Shown: piece by piece, positions 48,762-57,664 of the stretch
Position numbering within the stretch: the first letter of the stretch is position 1
How the letters are laid out: each line of letters begins with the position of its first letter
Source of the DNA: Isoetes taiwanensis
Lineage: Eukaryota; Streptophyta; Lycopodiopsida; Isoetales; Isoetaceae
Reading direction: 5' to 3'
DNA: 64,000 bases
Assembly (NCBI GenBank): GCA_021234155.1
Contig: JAJEKV010000006.1
Span: 930,001-994,000 of the forward strand
Program-made: the position numbers and the translations under genes
The notes under the pieces: generated by a model
The model's input: the letters and a program-made list of their open reading frames with translations, nothing else
Database searches by the model: none
What the model was told of the DNA's origin: nothing

Positions 48762-50405
48762 ATGGCTTTAAAATATTCCTTCTATGATCATGATGATCCT
48801 CACAAGGTGAGAGCAAAAACTCATGTAAAGCAATTCGAGGCTCTAAGCATGTTAAATGGGCATGACGAAGACTCTATAAGGGTGTTGATCTTCCCAACAA
48901 CCTTGCAAGGTGTAGCCGCTAACCTGATGTACTCAAATATTGACTCTATGTCTATATGGAATGAAATGAAAAGTTATTTTATTTCCATGTTCAAAGAAGA
49001 ATTATCATATAGAGAATGTAGAAAAATATTGGATACAATGAAAATTGAGGAAGGAGAACATCCTCGAGAGTTTGCTTTGAGAATTCAAGATATAGTTGCA
49101 GAAATGCAACCCAGACCGCATGAAGAAGATATAATTGAATGGTCTATTAATGGATTTCCATTTGAAGTATGCCAAAGGTTACAAATAGAAAATCCTCCTA
49201 CATTAGACCAAGCAGTCCAGAGAGCTGTTGTGGTTAAAAGAGTTCTAGGTGCTAGGAAGCATGAAGAACTAGAACTAGAGAGCTCTGTGCATAGTAAGGC
49301 ACAAGAGATGAACGAAATGGAGGAATATAGACTTGAGGAAAGTTGTGATAAGAAACATAGTACATGTGACTATGTAAATTCATGTGGAAGTGGCAACTCT
49401 ATGAGCAATGAGGTTGATCCATACAAAATAGGAAATGTTAAAATGATTCTTGATGATTTTATGAAAATCCAGGAGCTTCAAAATGGCAATATAAATGAAG
49501 TAGAATTCTTCAAAGTGGGCGAGGAGATATTTGATTGCTATGATATCAAATATATGTTTGATCGCCCATTGTATGAAAACAAGAAGGTGAACGATAAAAT
49601 TGAGGAAGAAAATGTCAATATCAATTCAAATAATGTAGAAATTTGGATTGAGAAAGAAATTTGCACTCAAGCAATTGAAAGGCACGTTACAGGTGATGAA
49701 AATTTGGCAACACATAGTGCTACCTATGATATTGTGAAAATAGCTCCAATCCTTAAAGAATTCCAAAGAGAAAATCTTATGGGCAAATGGGGAAGCGTGC
49801 CCATCATCAATAGATTATTTTGTGAAAAAGTGGTCTCCAAAGTTAATGCCGCTACAGGACCTCATATTGAAGAACTCCGAATCACAGAGAATGCAAACAA
49901 GTATGACATGGAGAATGTTAAAGATATGATTTATCTTGAGCAATCCAAGTTCAAGGCAAATCCATTCATATGGACAAATTGTTATGAACAGGGCCATATA
50001 GACCAACAAGGAAACTTTATAGATGATTTCTTGACAAAGAAAAATATGCTTATTCATTATGGCACCTTGCTTCAGCAAGAACCAAAACCCAAAGTAAAAA
50101 TCAAACATTCCATTGGGAAGAGTGATGAGAACCCAGGTTCTCATCAAAAGTTTGGGGGAAATATGTTAGGGGTTTTCCACCCTTTGAATGCATTAGCACT
50201 ATGGCTATTAAATTTGAAGACACTATCATTATTGACATGGGTCCACATCATCAAATGTTATTCATATTCCTATTGGTCCATGTCAGTGATCCTCCCACAT
50301 CATTGCCATGTCATTGATCCATGGGAAAAGGCACAAAGAAGAAACACAAAAACTACCCTTGGTCCATGTCATGTGCCACATCACTGCCATGTCATTGCCA
50401 CCTAG
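48762..50405 (+). CDS. Gag-like protein of the LTR element
   Basis: This is an open frame of 547 residues. Residues about 20-165 match the Ty3/Gypsy retrotransposon gag core: IWNEMKSYFISMFKEELSYR, then a helix with EGEHPREFALRIQDIVAEM, and IIEWSINGFPFEVCQRLQIE. The rest is acidic and Asn/Glu-rich with no zinc knuckle and no protease motif. The frame runs through the polypurine tract and about 240 bp into LTR2, so the last 80 or so residues come from LTR sequence. Gag would form the virus-like particle; enzymes must come in trans. The frame is intact, in line with the young age. Confidence 0.85.
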   Translation: MALKYSFYDHDDPHKVRAKTHVKQFEALSMLNGHDEDSIRVLIFPTTLQGVAANLMYSNIDSMSIWNEMKSYFISMFKEELSYRECRKILDTMKIEEGEHPREFALRIQDIVAEMQPRPHEEDIIEWSINGFPFEVCQRLQIENPPTLDQAVQRAVVVKRVLGARKHEELELESSVHSKAQEMNEMEEYRLEESCDKKHSTCDYVNSCGSGNSMSNEVDPYKIGNVKMILDDFMKIQELQNGNINEVEFFKVGEEIFDCYDIKYMFDRPLYENKKVNDKIEEENVNINSNNVEIWIEKEICTQAIERHVTGDENLATHSATYDIVKIAPILKEFQRENLMGKWGSVPIINRLFCEKVVSKVNAATGPHIEELRITENANKYDMENVKDMIYLEQSKFKANPFIWTNCYEQGHIDQQGNFIDDFLTKKNMLIHYGTLLQQEPKPKVKIKHSIGKSDENPGSHQKFGGNMLGVFHPLNALALWLLNLKTLSLLTWVHIIKCYSYSYWSMSVILPHHCHVIDPWEKAQRRNTKTTLGPCHVPHHCHVIAT

Positions 50406-50713
50406 GCCATTCTTGTTTATAAATAGGCATTTTACATGACTAAAGAGAGATCATGTATGGAGTGAGAGAGAGATCATTAGTGAAGAGCATGATCATGTGG
50501 GTGTTCTTGTTGTATCTTGTCAATTTCAATAAAGAAGTGCAGTTTGAGTATCTTTTGTGATGTTCTTGTAATGTAAGTGTGGATGTAAGTGTGCTTTTGA
50601 TTATCTTAATTCTGGGTGAGAGGCAGAGTTAAGTGTCTTAGTTTGTGTGCTGATGAAGGCTTTCGGGCCAAGTCCAAGGTCTTGAATTCTGTCTTGAAAG
50701 GGAGATTTTCCCT
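50164..50713 (+). repeat. LTR2 (internal copy)
   Basis: This 550-bp copy lacks the terminal TAACA. A TATA box is at 50418-50425 (TATAAATA). It is preceded by the polypurine stretch and followed directly by LTR3. Confidence 0.95.
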
Positions 50714-51263
50714 GGGGTTTTCCACCCTTTGAATGCATTAGCACTATGGCTATTAAATTTGAAGACACTATCATTATTGGCATGGGTCCACATCATCAAA
50801 TGTTATTCATATTCCTATTGGTCCATGTCAGTGATCCTCCCACATCATTGCCATGTCATTGATCCATGGGAAAAGGCACAAAGAAGAAACACAAAAACTA
50901 CCCTTGGTCCATGTCATGTGCCACATCACTGCCATGTCATTGCCACCTAGGCCATTCTTGTTTATAAATAGGCATTTTACATGACTAAAGAGAGATCATG
51001 TATGGAGTGAGAGAGAGATCATTAGTGAAGAGCATGATCATGTGGGTGTTCTTGTTGTATCTTGTCAATTTCAATAAAGAAGTGCAGTTTGAGTATCTTT
51101 TGTGATGTTCTTGTAATGTAAGTGTGGATGTAAGTGTGCTTTTGATTATCTTAATTCTGGGTGAGAGGCAGAGTTAAGTGTCTTAGTTTGTGTGCTGATG
51201 AAGGCTTTCGGGCCAAGTCCAAGGTCTTGAATTCTGTCTTGAAAGGGAGATTTTCCCTTAACA
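50714..51263 (+). repeat. LTR3 (outer 3' copy)
   Basis: This 550-bp copy lacks the initial TGTTA. A TATA box is at 50963-50970. It ends CCCTTAACA, followed by the GCAAC target duplication. Confidence 0.95.
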
Positions 51264-51354
51264 GCAACTGCCGAAGTGCCAAAGAAACACGGGCCCTCTT
51301 ACTACTAGAGGACTGCACCCCCCGCACATTCCAACTGAGGATCGACCTATTCAT
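51264..51354 (-). pseudogene. LINE-A ORF2, endonuclease N-terminus
   Basis: On the minus strand this begins NRSILSWNVRGVQSSSSKRA, the usual first strand of a LINE apurinic endonuclease (N of NVRG binds metal). The sequence breaks at the LTR insertion and continues at 46936 with RPDIVCIQ. Confidence 0.8.
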
Positions 51355-52761
51355 CCCGGAGGAGAAGTGTCCAGCCCCACATGCCTACCCACCAGGCCAT
51401 CAGCCCACTTCACAGAGTCTTCATCTAGAGCCAGAGGATTAATCACAAAGAATGTGATCCCACCATTTCTCACGTGACATTCCACTTCCAACACGTGTTG
51501 GAAGTCCCTGTGCACCTCCATAGAGTCATGGGCCACACTAGTCTCTACCTCCAACCGGGCTGCTCCAGCCACCTCATGCTCGGCCACATACCCCCTACAG
51601 GGACATCTCCAAAGAAGATCACCGGCCCCTCCCACCCCCTCGGACCTAGCCACAACCAAATCATCCCGAGCCCTCCCCCGAGCCATCACGCCCCTAGCCC
51701 CACCATCCAATGGGCGGCCAGCAGCAAGCCTGCCCCGGCCTCGTCCCACACCCTCCCAACCACACCACCTCGTCCAACTCCACTCACTGCACCACGGAGT
51801 CCTCTGCCTGCTGCCTCAGGAACAGAGGAATCCCGGGCCTCTGCATAAGCACCCGCAACCCCTACCACATCACAAGCACCAGCAGGACCAGCAGGATCAT
51901 CAACAGGTCAGATGGTAGCACAATAGATGGAAACATCCGCTGGATCTCAGAGCCATTCAAAAGCTTCAATCGGAAAAGAAAGTGCCAGAGACCACTACGC
52001 ACTGGAAGAGAAGTGGACACAGACTGCAAAGCAGGCAGAGCAACACAGATCTTGGGGACCTGCACAATAGAATGAGCCAACCCAGGCCATTAGCCATAGA
52101 AACCAAGAAATCAGGCACCATCATATCAGGAGGAAGATCCTGAATCTGGAACCAACACGGGATTTTAACTGCTGTTAAAGAACTGGTGGACATTGCCGGA
52201 GTATAATACTGATACAACACATATGATTCACCCAAAGTATCCACCCCCCGACTAACCAATTGCCGCACAGAAAACTCCGCCTCAAACATGATTATGAAGA
52301 AATTATTTGGTAGGAATTTCAGAGACTGATACATGGGCAAACCAATCTACCTCAGATGTCCGGCAAGCCAAGAGCTAAACCTCCTCGTGTCCAATATCAA
52401 TATCGCAAATGAAACTAGATTCTCAATGGTCTGAACATCCTGGTATGATCAAAATCTATCCATGGAGTCTCTGGAAGAGCTGCCTGCAGGTATGATCCTC
52501 CACAAATTTCAGAGCCTCTTGAACACGGGTAGTCCTACACTCCGGAGCCTTGAGCTTGATCCAATCTGAAAACCCCGGTCGAGTGATGCGATCAACAGTG
52601 TCATTGCGCTGCCAGGCTGGGCGCACAGGAGTTGGGGCTGCCGCCCTGGCACCCTGAGAGGTATCCAGGGGCACCCCAGGAGGCACATCAGCTACATGCA
52701 CCCTAGAAGAGGGCATATCACCAGCAAGTGATCCCTTCCCAAGCACAGGGGAAGAGGGCTT
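51355..52761 (-). pseudogene. LINE-A ORF1-like region
   Basis: On the minus strand, broken frames read PSSPVLGKGSLAGDMP near the 5' end, a DUF4283-like domain (ECRTTRVQEALKFVEDHTCRQ, later FSVRQLVSRGVDTLGESYVL, then WFQIQDLPPDMMVPDFLVS), and a proline- and alanine-rich tail. This is the ORF1 of plant L1-type LINEs, an RNA-binding protein. Several stops are present. Confidence 0.7.
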
Positions 52762-53069
52762 GGGTCAAAATTGGCATCAATGCATCCTCAGAAATATATG
52801 CAATGGAACCAGGCTGGAATAAGACAGATAGGTGATCTTTGGGATGAAACACATGGATGGAAACATTGGGATGAAGTAGCTGAGCTTACCAAAGGTTCAC
52901 ATCTGGACAGGAAGTTCTACAAGGTAGTACTGAAGGAAATTAAACATGTAGATGAATTGGCAAGTAGTACTAATCAGTGGCACTTAAAGGGTAAAGAAAT
53001 ATATTCGGTAAGTGAAATTTACAGGGCATTAATCAGTCATAACCCCTCCAAAGCAACTCTGTTATGGAA
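52762..53069 (+). mobile_element. LINE-C remnant, left half
   Basis: The frame reads QWNQAGIRQIGDLWDETHGW and on to YSVSEIYRALISHNPSKATL, the region between reverse transcriptase and the C-terminal zinc segment in plant L1-type LINEs. It is cut at 53069 by the terminal inverted repeat of the DNA transposon. The matching right half is at 63320-63770. The left edge abuts LINE-A; the shared GTCAAA on both sides of LINE-A suggests that LINE-A had inserted into LINE-C. Confidence 0.8.
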
Positions 53070-53090
53070 TTAAGCATGATTTCATTAATT
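53070..53090 (+). repeat. Left terminal inverted repeat
   Basis: TTAAGCATGATTTC, then A, then TTAATT. It pairs with 63299-63319, which has G at the single mismatch. Similarity ends about 3 bp further in. Confidence 0.9.
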
Positions 53091-53309
53091 GGATAAAATA
53101 ACGCAATTTTGAGAATTTTAAGCACACCTTATTTGCTGAAGCACGAATACTTTCACCTAGTTCTCGAGCCCAACAAACATAAGGTAATTAACATACACAT
53201 ATACATACAAATTATGTGTTATACTTGTACGTGTACATGATACTTGTAGAAGCCCAATAATGGCCCTACATTCTACACCAATAATTCACATCAATAATTT
53301 TCACTTCAC

Positions 53310-53317
53310 TATAAAAA
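53310..53317 (+). promoter_or_regulatory. TATA box of small gene 1
   Basis: CACTATAAAAAC lies 36-43 bp upstream of the ATG at 53353. The same sequence precedes the paralogous gene at the same distance, and the leader sequences (CATTCATCTTCC against CATTCATCTCCC) also match. Confidence 0.75.
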
Positions 53318-53352
53318 CAGCTCGACTCGGGGGTAGAGATCATTCATCTTCC

Positions 53353-53595
53353 ATGGCTTCCTCGATGCCTCGTCCAGAGCACATCCGATCTTTCAAGTGC
53401 TACTTGAGCTGCAACGATCTGAATGAATGCGCAAGAAATGGTGTTAATCTTGATCCATGGCTCCAATCTAAGGCTGATGGTCCTGCTAGTGCTTGCAGGA
53501 AGCTCACTCGTGTTAAAGTCCACATTTACTGGCTTCCTGATCAGGAGATCTATGAGCTGAATAGCATCACGAGCTTTGATGTTGATGATGAGTGA
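53353..53595 (+). CDS. Small transposon-borne protein 1, unknown function
   Basis: This frame encodes 80 residues. It is soluble and has no signal peptide or membrane segment. It is clearly paralogous to the next gene: IRSFKC against IEAIKC, then LDPWL against LDPYL, VKVHIYWLPDQ against VMIHLIWLPER, YELNSIT against YEISGIT, and an acidic end D.DDE against DPEDE. I do not recognise the family. I chose the start at 53353 because the paralogue starts at the equivalent ATGG and both have a TATA box about 40 bp upstream. Its place inside the element suggests an accessory role, but that is inference. Confidence 0.7.
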   Translation: MASSMPRPEHIRSFKCYLSCNDLNECARNGVNLDPWLQSKADGPASACRKLTRVKVHIYWLPDQEIYELNSITSFDVDDE

Positions 53596-53905
53596 ATCAA
53601 TGTTATCAGTGATGACTACTGTATCTGTTTATGATATAATAATGGTATAAGAACCTATAAACTATGTAAGGATGTAATAGCACAATGAATATTGTTTGAT
53701 GTATCATACCTGAGTGTAGCGTAGGGTTGTGCTCTTCGACTTCCACTATATCTGCAAGCTTTTCAATCACACCTGAATGACTAAAGCACAAAAACTTCTA
53801 CTATCATCGTATCCATACGAAAGATGTATTGTACTTGTATGTATACAACAGTCTTATACACGCGCAATAATTGGGGTAAAGTCTACCCCAATAATTCTAC
53901 CTCAC

Positions 53906-53913
53906 TATAAAAA
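53906..53913 (+). promoter_or_regulatory. TATA box of small gene 2
   Basis: CACTATAAAAAC lies 35-42 bp before the ATG at 53948, matching the arrangement of small gene 1. Confidence 0.75.
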
Positions 53914-53947
53914 CTTCTCACTTCGGGCTAAAGTTCATTCATCTCCC

Positions 53948-54178
53948 ATGGATTTTTCGCCTTCATCAGTTCACCACATCGAGGCGATCAAGTGCTCTGA
54001 TCTTGTTGGTTGCCTAGACAGGCATCTTCTTCTTGATCCCTACCTGCGAAGAAAAGCTTTGGGCGCTGAGATTCGCTGCCCTGCGTCAATTCGTGTGATG
54101 ATCCATCTGATTTGGCTTCCTGAGCGCATGAGCTATGAGATATCAGGGATCACTACTACAGATCCTGAAGATGAATGA
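53948..54178 (+). CDS. Small transposon-borne protein 2, paralogue of protein 1
   Basis: This frame encodes 76 residues, with the conserved blocks listed for protein 1. The two genes are about 350 bp apart, in the same orientation, and share promoter and leader, so they arose by tandem duplication of the whole transcription unit. The proteins have diverged strongly while the frames stayed open, which suggests both were used. Function unknown. Confidence 0.7.
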   Translation: MDFSPSSVHHIEAIKCSDLVGCLDRHLLLDPYLRRKALGAEIRCPASIRVMIHLIWLPERMSYEISGITTTDPEDE

Positions 54179-54491
54179 TTCACCTGTTCAAAATGTTATA
54201 ATGTAAGAGCTCTTGTGTTAAGATGAAAAATGCAAGACGTAATGAATAATAAATAGTCTATTGTAGTGATGTTATCGATAATAAATAGTATAGTGTGAAA
54301 TGCTTTAACGTACCTGTAAGACTCAAGTTTCATCTCCTTCCTCGGATGCCTCTTTAGCAAGCAATTCCTGTAGCTGGATTCCTACAGTAGGAGGTATCAC
54401 AACCAATAATGGCTTCGGTTCCACAGACCAAGCATAGTCTATCGTTTTGAGAGGTCGATAACGGGTCCGTCATTAGATTCGCCTCCACTTC
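54179..54491. other. Intergenic between convergent genes
   Basis: This 310-bp stretch lies between small gene 2 (plus) and the transposase C-terminal frame (minus). It should contain both 3' ends. I see no gene. Confidence 0.6.
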
Positions 54492-54974
54492 TTATGCCAG
54501 CCAGTCCCGAGCATCGTTGAGTGTACGGGGTGCCTTTCCTAGCCACGTGCTCCCACCAAGAAACAAAACCTCGTTATAATGAGGGGGTGGGATCTTGTAT
54601 TGGATCCTCTTCCAAGATAATGCAATCCATGTAGGACATGCATCTGCGGGTCTTACAAGAAGAAACATACCTTTCTGTACATCTTGGTATGAATCAAATA
54701 TTTCCACTGCGTTCTTGGGTTTATCCTTAGCAGGTCCAACGAAGCCAGTCGGAGCGTCATATCGATCAACCTGAATAGATTCAGGCTCGTCAAGCATAAC
54801 TTGCCTTGTGCGGGGCCAGAAGTTCAGAATTTCTGCATTGCCTGGGGGTATTTCCCCTAGAACACACATCACTTCGCACCAGTAGTCTATGACCTCGTTC
54901 ATGTAGGTATTGGACCACGAGTTCACACCAGCCCTGGAGATATTAGCCCAATGCACCATGTACTGCGCGAATGG
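54492..54974 (-). pseudogene. C-terminal extension of the transposase, out of frame
   Basis: An open frame reads FAQYMVHWANISRAGVNSW and on to a conserved-looking tail (YWCEVMCVLGEIPPG, later CPTWIALSWKRIQY). It follows the main transposase frame without a gap but one base out of register near 54976-54983, so a single-base indel probably broke a protein of roughly 980 residues. A very short intron could also explain it, but only about 17 nt would lie between plausible splice signals, too short for a plant intron. Confidence 0.6.
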
Positions 54975-54975
54975 A

Positions 54976-57438
54976 CTACCTCAATGCTCCTATGTCTTTG
55001 AGACTTGCATATGGCTTAACAGCCTTTAAGCACCCGGTCGGTATCATTGGGAAACCATTGTCATCTGCTTTCCACATCCGAATACCCTTCTCTGGCAACC
55101 ATTCTCTATGACCAGGTCTCATCTTGTAATACATTACTGGCCATCCATCATTCATGCAAAACTTAAACAATAACGGCTCTAGGTGACCAACCAAACAATC
55201 CTTCTTATCAGGAATGTATCCTTTGACGAACCCCTTCCAATCCGGAACCTCGGCAACAAGGTATGGCGTTGGTGCCTTCGTGCTACATTCTCGGAACAGT
55301 TGCATTAGTTCAGGAAGAGTTAGAGCATCAGACCTGCGCATTAATGTGGAGTAGTTACCGAATAGTGCATCAATGTCATCATGAGTGTGGCCTACCATCA
55401 TGAAGCCCAGCTGTATCTGATCAAATACACCCAACCACACAAGATAGGATAGATAAGAGAAGAGATATCTGTTCTTATTCTGCCCAGCGCAATTGTCTAG
55501 TTGCAAGTATAGTCGCCTAGGTAACATCTTAAAATGAGATGCTTCCTTAGCAGGTGGTACAAAGTCTTGCCCAGTGCTGTTGCCTTTTTTTGTCCTCAAC
55601 CCCGAACTGTTGAGGAGTGCACTGACCCACATGCCCTGAGGACGTCCTTCTTCTTTCAAGTGGCCCCAATTATCTTCGGAAGTATCCTCTAGTGTTTTGA
55701 TAGCATGATTCAATGAACCAACATGAAAGTTTGAATCGTCCTTCCAAAGGTCTAGTGAGAAATGTCCCAATGCACCTGTGCCATGGCCATGCATCAGTGC
55801 ACCAATCACACTAACTTTCAAGCGTTCACCTCTCCATACTGACTTTGCGAGTTTCTCTAGTCTTGGAATCATGGTCTTGTTTTGGTCCATTTTATCATGT
55901 ATAATGGTAAGCGCCTGTTCTGGTGATCGATGGGACAGAGCTCTCCATGACCAGTACAAGCTCCTACAAGAGATCTGGGCAGTCATGTGTGCCTTCCTTT
56001 CAATCTGCAACTCTCTTCTCTCCCTTGGATCTCTTGTCTTAGCCATTTTTTCTTTGATTACAATACATGTGTTGCACTTAGAGAAAGCTATCCTTTTCGC
56101 TATTGCAACCTCGTTATGATCCTGCTTCCACCCACGTGAAAATGATGAGTGAGAGACCTGTTTGCCTGTCATCTCCTTCACATTGGCGTTCACCTCTTGA
56201 AGAATGTCCTTCTTGGTTAGAACAGAGGGGAGCCTCTTCACATTCTCTCTTACACCTTCAGTATTGATTTTCGATCTGTGGGGCATTGTCTCAGCGTTCT
56301 CATCTATGTACATAGACAGCACGGCCTTCCCTGCTAGAGTGTGAGACCTTGGTTTTTTCATGCCCATGTTCCCATGTTCAGCTACTCTGTGACCATCAAG
56401 GAAAAGTCTTCGCCATTTATAGAAAGTGGACATTGGAATACCATACGCTATATGCCATGCTTTCACACAAACCTGCTTGTTATTTAGCATGAGCATCTTC
56501 ACCTGTCCGTTCTCTGAACAAACATCTAACATATTAAAAACAAATGTGGTCCTCTCTGAAGCAGTCAAGTTCCAGAAGAAGGTACGCATGCTACTAATCT
56601 CTGCAGTTGAGAAGTTTGCGCAGCATCTTCTCATACAACAGATGGATTTCTGAAAACCTAAAATTGAAGCTGCCATGATCTTTCTCTGGGCTTTGGTCAC
56701 ACCAGCTTTACGTGGAGTCCTGTTCACCATTCTATACATCCTTTTGGGTGCCTTTTCGACATCAATTTGCATGGCATATGGTTCTGCTTCAATGACTGTC
56801 TCTCTGACAGTCTTTATGAGTGTGGACACAGCTACGTTGTCTACTAACACCAAGGCGTTCGACCACTTCACCAAATCATGCAACTGAGGCATCTCAGCAC
56901 AAGCCTGACATCTCATGGACGGTCTTTCCGGCATGGGGCATAGCTTCATCACTGTGGCAGCCAGGAAGTCATCACCTAATCTGGTATCAGCAACTGCTTG
57001 ATTAGGATCGGTGAAGATGATCACACCGAACCCATAAGGCATATCACAGCATTCATGCAAAAGTGTGCAATTCTTCTCAATAAGTTCTTCCCTGGAGATA
57101 CCACCATGACGATGTACTGAAGCAGACGGAGTCGTGGGATCCTCCAACGACAACCAATTCAGCCTCTTTATCTGTCCAGGCGGAGTGCAGACGGCGGTCT
57201 TATCTTCAAGTGCAGTCACGTCTCTCTCGGGCCACAGGATGAAACTCCCTCTGGACTCTGCAAGTATTGCAATCTCGGGTTCCGGATAAGGCAACGGAAT
57301 GCTGCCATCAAGAATGACTTCCACAGACACTACAGCGAAACCCTCGGGCAAGGGCAAGTTATGGTGCTTGGTGAAGTTGTGCAGACGACCCTCTGCAACC
57401 TTCGTCCCGTTGAATAAAATGGATCTCAATTGCTCCAT
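54976..57438 (-). CDS. Putative transposase, DUF7869-like RNase H fold
   Basis: Taking the ATG at 57438 (MEQLRSILFNG) gives 820 residues; the frame is open further upstream, but a splice acceptor (ACATGACAG) just before this ATG suggests a 5' UTR intron. A helix-turn-helix-like segment lies at about residues 325-350 (VKAWHIAYGIPMSTFYKWRR). The catalytic core has a first Asp in IIHDKMDQNKT (about 515), a second in LQLDNCAGQNKNRYLFSYL (about 648), and GHTHDDIDALFGNYS (about 683-697). This spacing and wording match the family I know as DUF7869, whose members look like DDE/RNase H-fold transposases. It should excise and insert the element. The terminal inverted repeats support this role. The C-terminus is probably frameshifted. 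Confidence 0.7.
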   Translation of the reverse strand: MEQLRSILFNGTKVAEGRLHNFTKHHNLPLPEGFAVVSVEVILDGSIPLPYPEPEIAILAESRGSFILWPERDVTALEDKTAVCTPPGQIKRLNWLSLEDPTTPSASVHRHGGISREELIEKNCTLLHECCDMPYGFGVIIFTDPNQAVADTRLGDDFLAATVMKLCPMPERPSMRCQACAEMPQLHDLVKWSNALVLVDNVAVSTLIKTVRETVIEAEPYAMQIDVEKAPKRMYRMVNRTPRKAGVTKAQRKIMAASILGFQKSICCMRRCCANFSTAEISSMRTFFWNLTASERTTFVFNMLDVCSENGQVKMLMLNNKQVCVKAWHIAYGIPMSTFYKWRRLFLDGHRVAEHGNMGMKKPRSHTLAGKAVLSMYIDENAETMPHRSKINTEGVRENVKRLPSVLTKKDILQEVNANVKEMTGKQVSHSSFSRGWKQDHNEVAIAKRIAFSKCNTCIVIKEKMAKTRDPRERRELQIERKAHMTAQISCRSLYWSWRALSHRSPEQALTIIHDKMDQNKTMIPRLEKLAKSVWRGERLKVSVIGALMHGHGTGALGHFSLDLWKDDSNFHVGSLNHAIKTLEDTSEDNWGHLKEEGRPQGMWVSALLNSSGLRTKKGNSTGQDFVPPAKEASHFKMLPRRLYLQLDNCAGQNKNRYLFSYLSYLVWLGVFDQIQLGFMMVGHTHDDIDALFGNYSTLMRRSDALTLPELMQLFRECSTKAPTPYLVAEVPDWKGFVKGYIPDKKDCLVGHLEPLLFKFCMNDGWPVMYYKMRPGHREWLPEKGIRMWKADDNGFPMIPTGCLKAVKPYASLKDIGALR

Positions 57439-57534
57439 CCTGTCATGTAAACAAAATAGAATGATGTAAGAAATCGCGGACGCGATTTCATGGAACACTA
57501 TCTGCCAGTATTGTGGGGGCATTAGTCAATGTAC
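57439..57534 (-). other. Probable 5' UTR intron of the transposase gene
   Basis: On the minus strand TTTCAG|GTACATTG (about 57534) and TTTACATGACAG|GATGG (57440) form a GT-AG pair about 95 bp apart. The palindrome at 57470-57489 sits inside. The reading is tentative because the frame also happens to be open here. Confidence 0.5.
57470..57489. repeat. 14-bp palindrome motif, copy 1
   Basis: GAAATCGCGGACGCGATTTC: arms of 9 bp around GA. The core is ATCGCGGACGCGAT. Confidence 0.9.
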
Positions 57535-57551
57535 CTGAAATTCGCTGCGTT

Positions 57552-57569
57552 AGATCGCCACTGCGATCT
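57552..57569. repeat. 14-bp palindrome motif, copy 2
   Basis: AGATCGCCACTGCGATCT: arms of 7 bp around CACT. It is nested between a wider inverted repeat (CAGTATTGTGG at 57504-57514 and CCACAATACTG at 57588-57598) in the divergent promoter. Confidence 0.85.
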
Positions 57570-57648
57570 GGCTGAGCACTGAGAGTCCACAATACTGCCA
57601 CTAATGAGGATCTATTCCAAGAGAGATTCCCTACGAATGCTCTATTGA

Positions 57649-57664
57649 AACGCGCCCGCGATCC
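57649..57664. repeat. 14-bp palindrome motif, copy 3
   Basis: AACGCGCCCGCGATCC, which on the minus strand is GGATCGCGGGCGCGTT. The core is ATCGCGGGCGCGTT, one arm imperfect. Confidence 0.75.

Larger units (their letters stand above)
46942..51263 (+). mobile_element. Young gag-only LTR retrotransposon with three LTRs
   Basis: The element has TG...CA ends (TGTTAGGGG...CCCTTAACA) and a 5-bp target duplication GCAAC (46937-46941 and 51264-51268) inside LINE-A. Its parts are: 5' LTR 46942-47496 (555 bp), primer-binding site, leader, gag frame, polypurine stretch TTTGGGGGAAATA, LTR2 50164-50713 and LTR3 50714-51263. LTR2 and LTR3 are fused head to tail with 5 bp missing from each at the junction. 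The LTRs differ at only a few positions, so insertion was recent. There is no protease, integrase or reverse transcriptase, so it depended on another element (a TR-GAG type). Confidence 0.95.
43186..52761 (-). mobile_element. LINE-A, long copy, interrupted by an LTR element
   Basis: On the minus strand the 3' end is a poly(A) run (T residues at about 43184-43196) preceded by a short 3' UTR. Going upstream come the C-terminal zinc region, reverse transcriptase, endonuclease, and an ORF1-like region up to about 52761. The LTR retrotransposon at 46942-51263 splits the endonuclease. Without it the LINE is about 5.25 kb. Stops and frameshifts occur throughout, so it is inactive. Beyond 52761 another LINE begins in the opposite orientation. 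Confidence 0.9.
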
